Position numbers and translations under genes: made by a program
Notes under the pieces: model-generated
The model's database searches: none
What the model saw: the letters and a program-made list of their open reading frames with translations, nothing else
What the model was told of the DNA's origin: nothing
Shown here: positions 39,464-44,473 of the stretch, piece after piece
How positions within the stretch are numbered: the stretch's first letter is position 1
How the letters are laid out: each line of letters starts with the position of its first letter
From: Modicisalibacter coralii
GTDB taxonomy: Bacteria; Pseudomonadota; Gammaproteobacteria; Pseudomonadales; Halomonadaceae
Length of the DNA: 44,473 nt
Assembly (NCBI RefSeq): GCF_004117855.1
Contig: NZ_QWBW01000038.1
Span: 1 to 44,473, forward strand
Direction: 5' to 3'

Positions 39464-40077
39464 GCGCCCTCCTCGCGTCGCTCGGCGGCCTGACGCTTGC
39501 GCTTGGCCAGCTTGGCGCGCACCACGCTGGCGCGTTCCTGGTCGGCGAGATACAGCTCGATGCGCGCGATGGCCGACTCGGCCTGGGGGATCATCACCTT
39601 CTCGAACAGGTTGACCCGCTGGGTCACGGTGCGCGCGGCGGCGTCGAGAATCGCCAGGCGCCGGGTCGCGATGCGTTGTGCCACCTCGAGGCGCAGGCGC
39701 TGCTCCAGGCGCTCGAGCACGCCGTCCATCCAGTGCGGCTGGACCAGTCGCGGGTAGGCGGCGCGCTCGATGGCGAGCTCGGCGAGCACCGGCAGGCGCA
39801 CGCCGACCCGGTTCTCGTCGCCCAGGCGCAGGGTGGCGATGCGCAGCGGTGCCTCCAGGACGACGTCGTCGTCGGCGAGCATCGGCAACGCCTCGCCGAC
39901 CTCGGCCTCGAGGGCGTCGATCTCGGCGCGTTGCGCGGCCAGTTGCGCGGCGGTCTGCTGGCGTTCGGCGAGCAGCGTGCGACGCTTCATCTCCAGCGAC
40001 GGCAGAAAGCGCTTGTAGAGGTCGCGCTGGCGCTCAAGGCGACTCAGCGCGCTCTTGTTGAGCGTGGCTTGCGACAT
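39460..40077 (-). CDS. ntpD: V-type ATPase central stalk subunit D
   Basis: This 205-residue rotor-shaft subunit is predicted to be two long antiparallel helices forming a coiled coil. The N-terminal NKSALSRLERQRDLYKRFLP, and the C-terminal NLFEKVMIPQAESAIARIEL, then YLADQERASVVRAKLAKRKR, are the family signature. It couples head rotation to the K ring. No F subunit gene, which usually binds D, is present in the operon. Its start lies 44 bases inside the end of subunit B, an unusually deep overlap. Confidence 0.93.
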   Translation of the reverse strand: MSQATLNKSALSRLERQRDLYKRFLPSLEMKRRTLLAERQQTAAQLAAQRAEIDALEAEVGEALPMLADDDVVLEAPLRIATLRLGDENRVGVRLPVLAELAIERAAYPRLVQPHWMDGVLERLEQRLRLEVAQRIATRRLAILDAAARTVTQRVNLFEKVMIPQAESAIARIELYLADQERASVVRAKLAKRKRQAAERREEGA

Positions 40078-41410
40078 GAGCGGGCCAGTAGGTGTCCTTG
40101 AGCGATTGCTTGATGATCACGTCGTCGGCGTCGAAGCATTCGGCGAGCAGGGCCCAGCCGTCGTCCAGCGCCGTCTCCAGGGGTTTCTGGACCTCGAGCG
40201 TCATGAAGCGCTCGCGGAAGGCGGTGGCGAAGCGCATCAGGCGGCGGTCGTGCGCCGAGAGCTCGAAGGCCATCGCCTGTTTCTGCTCGGCCTCCACGCC
40301 CTCGGCGTAGTAGCGGATCATGGTGTTCATCAGCGCGCCGTGATCCTCGCGGGTCTGCTTGCCGATGACGTGCTGCTTGAGGCGCGACAGCGAGCCGAAT
40401 GGGTCGAGTTCACCGTCGTGCAGGTAGAACTGGCCCTCGGTGATGTAGCCGGTGTTGTCGGGGACCGGGTGGGTGACGTCGTTGCCCGGCATGGTGGTCA
40501 CCGAGAGGATGGTCACCGAGCCGGCGCCGCGGAAGTCGCAGGCCTTTTCGTAGCGGCGCGCCAGCTGCGAGTAGAGATCGCCCATGTAGCCGCGATTGGA
40601 GGGGATGTGCTCCATGGCGATGCCCAGTTCCTTGAGGGCATCGGCGAAGGCGGTCATGTCGGTCATCAGCACCAGCACGCGCTTGCCGGCCTCGACCGCC
40701 AGCCGTTCGGCCACCGCCAGGGCGAGGTCGGGGATCAGCGTGCGTTCGACCACCGGGTCGGAGGCCAGGTTGGCGAACATCACCGTGCGCGCGAGGATGC
40801 CGGCGTCCTCGAAGGTCTTCCGGAAGGTGTGGAAGTCATCGAAGATCAGGCCCATCCCGGCGAAGATCACCACGTCGGCATCGGCCTGGATGCCGATGCG
40901 TGCCAGCAGGGCGTTGTAGGGTTCGCCGGGCACCGAGAAGATGGGGATCTTCTGGCTCTCCACCAGGCAGTTGAAGACATCGATCATGGGGATGTCGGTG
41001 CGGATCATCCGCGAGGCGAGGATCCGCGACATGGGGTTGACGGTGGGGCCGGCGATGGCGATGCGCGGATCGTCGGCGAGACCGGGCCCGCCATCGATGG
41101 GCCGCCCGGCGCCATTGAAGACCCGCCCGTAGATGTTGTCCGAATAGATGGCGCGCAGCATCTCGCCGAGAAAGCGCACGCTGGCCCGGTTGGACAGCCC
41201 CTGGGTGCCGGCGAACACCTGCAGCGAGGCGGTGTCGCGCGTCAGCCGCACCACCTGGGCCAACGAGAAGGCCCGGCCGTCCTGCTCGAGCAGCGCCAGC
41301 TCGCGATTGCGGGGCGAGAGTCCCATGCGCCGGGCCGCGGCCACGTCGATCTCGACGATGTCGCCGACGATCGCGGTGATGCCCGTGAAGGCGATGATCG
41401 ACTCCGTCAT
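40034..41410 (-). CDS. ntpB: V-type ATPase regulatory subunit B
   Basis: This 458-residue non-catalytic head subunit alternates with A in the hexamer. It has the P-loop ATPase fold without a Walker A, plus the conserved segments MSRILASRMIRTDIPMIDVF (about 130-149) and LTDMTAFADALKELGIAMEH. SIPSNRGYMGDLYSQLA is the VISIT-DG-like part around 275-290. The ATG at 41410 has GGAG six bases upstream. It is the first gene of the operon, preceded by 307 non-coding bases with a perfect FNR/Anr-type site. Confidence 0.95.
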   Translation of the reverse strand: MTESIIAFTGITAIVGDIVEIDVAAARRMGLSPRNRELALLEQDGRAFSLAQVVRLTRDTASLQVFAGTQGLSNRASVRFLGEMLRAIYSDNIYGRVFNGAGRPIDGGPGLADDPRIAIAGPTVNPMSRILASRMIRTDIPMIDVFNCLVESQKIPIFSVPGEPYNALLARIGIQADADVVIFAGMGLIFDDFHTFRKTFEDAGILARTVMFANLASDPVVERTLIPDLALAVAERLAVEAGKRVLVLMTDMTAFADALKELGIAMEHIPSNRGYMGDLYSQLARRYEKACDFRGAGSVTILSVTTMPGNDVTHPVPDNTGYITEGQFYLHDGELDPFGSLSRLKQHVIGKQTREDHGALMNTMIRYYAEGVEAEQKQAMAFELSAHDRRLMRFATAFRERFMTLEVQKPLETALDDGWALLAECFDADDVIIKQSLKDTYWPAHVASHAQQERAESP

Positions 41411-41636
41411 GTCTCGCTCCCCCGCGGCGTGGCCGCCTCACTGAACGTTGCCGGGCCTGCTCGGCCTGACCCGGGTTCAGGATACTGCGCCGCAGCGTCA
41501 TCCCCAACGTCGACGGCGGTGCGGCCATTACGCACGGCGAAACATGCAAGACTTTGTTTTGTAGGTAATTTTATCGACGGGAAAGGCGGGTGGAGCGCTC
41601 GGCGGCCGGTGAGCCGGCTAATAAAGCGCCTGACTC

Positions 41637-41650
41637 TTGATATGGATCAA
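41637..41650 (-). promoter_or_regulatory. FNR/Anr-type binding site upstream of the V-ATPase operon
   Basis: TTGAT-ATGG-ATCAA matches the FNR/Anr consensus TTGATNNNNATCAA at every defined position. Its centre is about 233 bases before the subunit B ATG, and about 82 bases upstream of the start predicted from the TAAAAT at 41573-41568. It lies downstream of the peroxiredoxin gene's stop, so the V-ATPase operon is the only gene set it is placed to control. Confidence 0.75.
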
Positions 41651-41687
41651 GCGTCGTCGGGGGCGAAAACGGCGGCGGGAGAGAAGA

Positions 41688-41708
41688 GTCCCGGCCGGCG
41701 GCCGGGAC
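41688..41708 (-). terminator. Terminator after the peroxiredoxin gene
   Basis: A perfect 9-bp stem (GTCCCGGCC and GGCCGGGAC) with a 3-base loop is followed on the minus strand by TCTTCTCT, a broken T-rich tract. It begins nine bases after the peroxiredoxin stop. Confidence 0.7.
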
Positions 41709-41717
41709 GCGGGGGGC

Positions 41718-42350
<633 letters not shown>

Positions 42351-42473
42351 TGGTGCAACCTCCTTAAAAGACCGGTGGGAGACCCGCGCCCTGGTGGCGC
42401 GAGGCTCGGACGGGGTGTGTCTCGCCCGATGATGACATCGGGGCGCCGCGCGCGGGAAACAACCCCCGGCGGA

Positions 42474-43016
42474 TCAGCGGTTATCGAGGCCCTCGAGCAA
42501 CCCGGCCATGTCGTCGGCGTGTTCCTCTTCCTGGGCGAGGATGTCCTCCATGATGCGCCGCGAGGTCGGGTCCTTGTCGCCGAGATAGGTGGCGATCTCG
42601 CGATAGCTGTCGATGGCGATGCGCTCGGCGATCAGGTCCTCCTTGATCATCTCGCGCAGCGAGTCGCCCTCGATGTACTCGGCGTGAGCGCGGGTCAGCA
42701 GGCCCTCGGGCGAGAAGTTGGGCGCGCCGCCGAGCTGGACGATGCGTTCGGCCAGCCAGTCGGCGTGCTGCTGTTCCTGCTGGGCATGCTCGAGGAACTC
42801 GTTGGCGGCGATGTTCGCGCTCAGGCCGTCGGCCATGTAGTAATGGCGCTTGTAGCGCAGGGTGCAGACGATCTCGGTGGCCAGCGCCTCGTTGAGCAAC
42901 TGGATGACGTTCTCCCGGTCGGCGGTGTAACCCTCGGTGACGGCGCCGCGCTCGATGTGTTCGCGGGCGCGCTGGCGAATCGTCTGGATGTCGGTCAGAA
43001 ACGGTTGATCAGCCAC
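42474..43016 (-). CDS. Ferritin-like diiron protein (bacterioferritin/Dps-like)
   Basis: This 180-residue four-helix-bundle protein has ferroxidase-type residues: Glu in EALATEIVCTLRYKRHYYM, the ExxH in LEHAQQEQQHADW, Glu in KEDLIAERIAIDSY and the second ExxH in AQEEEHADDM. It resembles the Dps-like/bacterioferritin group that oxidises and stores iron and protects against peroxide. No heme-binding Met is identified with certainty. The start is GTG at 43016 with AGGAG eight bases upstream. An ATG at 43070 would extend it by 18 residues through its own ribosome site and is unlikely. Confidence 0.88.
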   Translation of the reverse strand: MADQPFLTDIQTIRQRAREHIERGAVTEGYTADRENVIQLLNEALATEIVCTLRYKRHYYMADGLSANIAANEFLEHAQQEQQHADWLAERIVQLGGAPNFSPEGLLTRAHAEYIEGDSLREMIKEDLIAERIAIDSYREIATYLGDKDPTSRRIMEDILAQEEEHADDMAGLLEGLDNR

Positions 43017-43079
43017 GGTGAAGACTCCTTTTCTCGGCTCGGTCGATGACCATCCTTGAGCGTAGATCATTCCGCGCGG

Positions 43080-43601
43080 TCAGTCGGCGGCCGGGCGGTG
43101 GTAACGAATTTCCTCCAGCCGGGTGCCGCCGAGTTCGAAGGGTTGTCGCGATGCCGGTTCCGCCACGAAGCCCGCGCGCTCGTAGAAACGCCTGCCACGG
43201 CGATTGTCGGCGATCGCCCACAGGCTGATGGCGGTATAGCCGCGGGAGCGGATGTGGCGCTGCGCGGCGAGCCACAATCGGCGGCCCACGCCGGTCGACC
43301 AGTGCTCCGGGGCGATGTAGAAGGCCTGGATCTCGGCGCGATCGTCGGGGGCGTCTGCGTCGCGTGACGCGCCGACGGCGATGAAGCCCAGCACCCGGCC
43401 CGCGTGGCACGCCTGCAACAGGTGGGCGTCGCCGCCGGCGAGCCGTTCCCGCCAGCGGTTCTCGCTGTCGTCGACCGAGAGGGCGTCCAGGTAAGCGGCG
43501 GGCAGCAGGTCGGCGTAGGCGTGGCGCCATGCCACGACGTGCACCTCGGCGATAGCGCGGCAGTCCTCGCGGGTGGCGGACTCGATGCGCAGGCCGTTCA
43601 G
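43080..43601 (-). CDS. GNAT family N-acetyltransferase, probable CTG start
   Basis: This acetyltransferase of about 173 residues has the GNAT acetyl-CoA site Q/RxxGxG/A as HWSTGVGRRLW (about 105-115). Other family segments are strand IQAFYIAPEH and the C-terminal ADNRRGRRFYERAGFVAEPA. The substrate is unknown; the RimI-like layout suggests a small amine or protein N-terminus. No ATG, GTG or TTG lies at the expected start: the first residues (LNGLRIESATREDC) follow directly from a CTG at 43601 that overlaps the NlpC stop as CTGA. Coupled initiation at CTG is inferred; a later GTG at VHVV would cut off the first strand. Confidence 0.8.
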   Translation of the reverse strand: MNGLRIESATREDCRAIAEVHVVAWRHAYADLLPAAYLDALSVDDSENRWRERLAGGDAHLLQACHAGRVLGFIAVGASRDADAPDDRAEIQAFYIAPEHWSTGVGRRLWLAAQRHIRSRGYTAISLWAIADNRRGRRFYERAGFVAEPASRQPFELGGTRLEEIRYHRPAAD

Positions 43602-44095
43602 GGCGCCGGCCCCGCGGCGCCCAGGTAGTGCTCGCGCCAGTAGTCGAGATCCAGCGAGGTGGTGGTGACCTCGCGGCCGCGCCCCGGGGCGTGGATCATC
43701 CGCTGCCGGCCCAGATAGATGCCGACATGAGTGGCCCGCGATCCCGAGCCGAAGAACAGCAGGTCCCCGGGGCGGGCGGCGTCGCGTTCCGGCAGGCGTT
43801 CGTACTGCTGCTCGGCGGTACGCGGCACCGGGATCCCCGCGGTGCGGTAGGTCATCTGCACCAGGCCCGAACAGTCGACGCCGTCGGGCGAGTCGCCGCC
43901 ATAGACGTAGGGGATGCCCAGCGCCTGACGGGCATTGGCGAGGATCATCGCCCGCTCGATCGACAGCGGCGCCCGGCCGCCGTTCTCCAGGTCGGCCATG
44001 CGCATCTGCGGACCGGCACAGCCGGCGAGCCACAGCGTCATCAGCAGGACGCTACCGGCCCGGAGCCGGCGCCAGGGGCGAGCCGATCCCGTCAT
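43598..44095 (-). CDS. NlpC/P60 family lipoprotein, cell-wall endopeptidase
   Basis: This 165-residue secreted protein has a signal peptide and a lipobox LAGC (Cys at about 26), so it is probably lipid-anchored in the outer membrane or periplasm. The NlpC/P60 domain (about 45-155) has the catalytic Cys in GVDCSGLVQMTYR, His in ATHVGIYLG and the third residue in MIHAPGRG. Such enzymes cut peptide cross-links in the wall, like E. coli Spr/MepS. The ATG at 44095 overlaps the stop of the upstream RHH gene (ATGA). Confidence 0.92.
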   Translation of the reverse strand: MTGSARPWRRLRAGSVLLMTLWLAGCAGPQMRMADLENGGRAPLSIERAMILANARQALGIPYVYGGDSPDGVDCSGLVQMTYRTAGIPVPRTAEQQYERLPERDAARPGDLLFFGSGSRATHVGIYLGRQRMIHAPGRGREVTTTSLDLDYWREHYLGAAGPAP

Positions 44096-44406
44096 GCGCG
44101 TTGCCGGGCGGCCGGGTTGTCGGTGCGGCCTTGCGCGTCGGCATTGCCGCGAAGATGCAGGTGCACGGCGCAGGCGACGCGCAACAGCGAGGCCAGGTTG
44201 GGCACCGCGCCGCGCTCGGCGATGACCTCGTCGTGCAGCTGGCTGATGAAGCGGGCGGTCGACAGGTCCTGCTCGGCGGCCAGGCCATCGAGGATCTCCC
44301 AGAACTCGTTTTCCAGGCGCACGCTGGTCACGCAGCCCTGGAGGCGCACCGACCGCGTGGTGCTCTCGTAGCGTTGCGGATCGGTGGAGGCATAGACATG
44401 GCACAT
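44092..44406 (-). CDS. Ribbon-helix-helix domain protein (RHH_4-like)
   Basis: This 104-residue protein matches the proteobacterial RHH_4 group: a strand TRSVRLQGCVTSVRLENEFW followed by helix EILDGLAAEQDLSTARFISQ, then a second helix ending LASLLRVACAVHLH. It is expected to bind DNA as a dimer, or to act as an aryl-sulfate-transferase-associated RHH as some relatives are labelled; no target is evident. The last 20 residues are polar. The gene is followed by NlpC with an ATGA overlap. No antitoxin partner is adjacent. Confidence 0.8.
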   Translation of the reverse strand: MCHVYASTDPQRYESTTRSVRLQGCVTSVRLENEFWEILDGLAAEQDLSTARFISQLHDEVIAERGAVPNLASLLRVACAVHLHLRGNADAQGRTDNPAARQRA

Positions 44407-44473
44407 CGTCGGCGTCTCTTGCGGCAGGTCCTGTTTCTAAATTAGCCGGGGTTCGGGGTCCAGGCCAAGCCAC

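Larger units (their letters stand above)
41411..41717 (-). other. Regulatory gap between the peroxiredoxin gene and the V-ATPase operon
   Basis: Read in the minus direction, these 307 bases hold the peroxiredoxin terminator (41708-41688), the FNR/Anr box (41650-41637), an AT-rich section (about 41580-41545) with TAAAAT at 41573-41568 as a possible -10, and then about 150 bases of leader before the subunit B ATG. No gene is seen. The leader is long for this genome, and no known riboswitch fold was recognised. Confidence 0.6.

Noticed and set aside
42425-42442. CCCGATG-ATGA-CATCGGG hairpin as peroxiredoxin regulatory site or ferritin-gene terminator
   Set aside because: Only a 7-bp stem, no T tract on the minus strand, and no match to an OxyR-type site.

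Overview
The window is high-GC gammaproteobacterial DNA. Its gene content fits a moderately halophilic, motile member of the Halomonadaceae (Halomonas-like): Aap-type amino-acid import, many chemoreceptors, DctA/Dpp-style nutrient scavenging and a bacterial V-type ATPase. The genus is inferred from gene content and codon style only. No rRNA, tRNA, CRISPR array, prophage or transposase was seen. Coding density is high.

Layout. (1) 1-2675: end of an Aap-type general L-amino-acid ABC importer (AapQ partial, AapM, AapP), convergent with an AEC-family carrier (2727-3656). (2) 3787-8812: a small membrane protein, then a formate dehydrogenase alpha subunit with an overlapping DUF1641 partner, divergent from a FixJ/NarL-like regulator. 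That regulator's receiver domain has lost its phosphorylation chemistry. A perfect TAGGGG-AAAA-CCCCTA palindrome lies between them. (3) 8896-9327: host-attachment-family protein. (4) 9438-22295: a chemoreceptor island of five MCP genes, interrupted by TspO, a pyridoxamine-phosphate-oxidase-like protein and an EamA exporter. Four sequences fitting FliA (sigma-28) promoters precede the MCP transcription units. Three of the MCPs share a nearly identical signalling segment of about 730 bp. A 141-bp imperfect palindrome separates the last MCP from a CBS-PAS-GGDEF-EAL protein (22459-24954). (5) 25075-33957: an FCD/GntR regulator divergent from a catabolic operon: class II aldolase, a complete oligopeptide-type ABC importer with a fused double ATPase, a GhrA-like hydroxyacid dehydrogenase and a histone-deacetylase-like (acetylpolyamine-type) amidohydrolase. 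A perfect inverted repeat in the divergent gap is the probable operator. (6) 33967-41410 (minus strand): a seven-gene V-type ATPase operon in the order B-D-I-K-E-DUF2764-A. Upstream is a perfect FNR/Anr-type box. The K subunit keeps residues matching the known Na+ ligands. (7) 41718-44406 (minus strand): a 1-Cys peroxiredoxin, a ferritin-like protein, and an overlapping run of RHH protein, NlpC/P60 lipoprotein and GNAT acetyltransferase.

How it fits together. The middle of the window is a taxis and signalling module under flagellar control, flanked by uptake and catabolic systems for amino acids or peptides. The right half holds an ATP-driven ion pump, inferred to be Na+-coupled and switched on at low oxygen, which would suit a halophile short of respiration.
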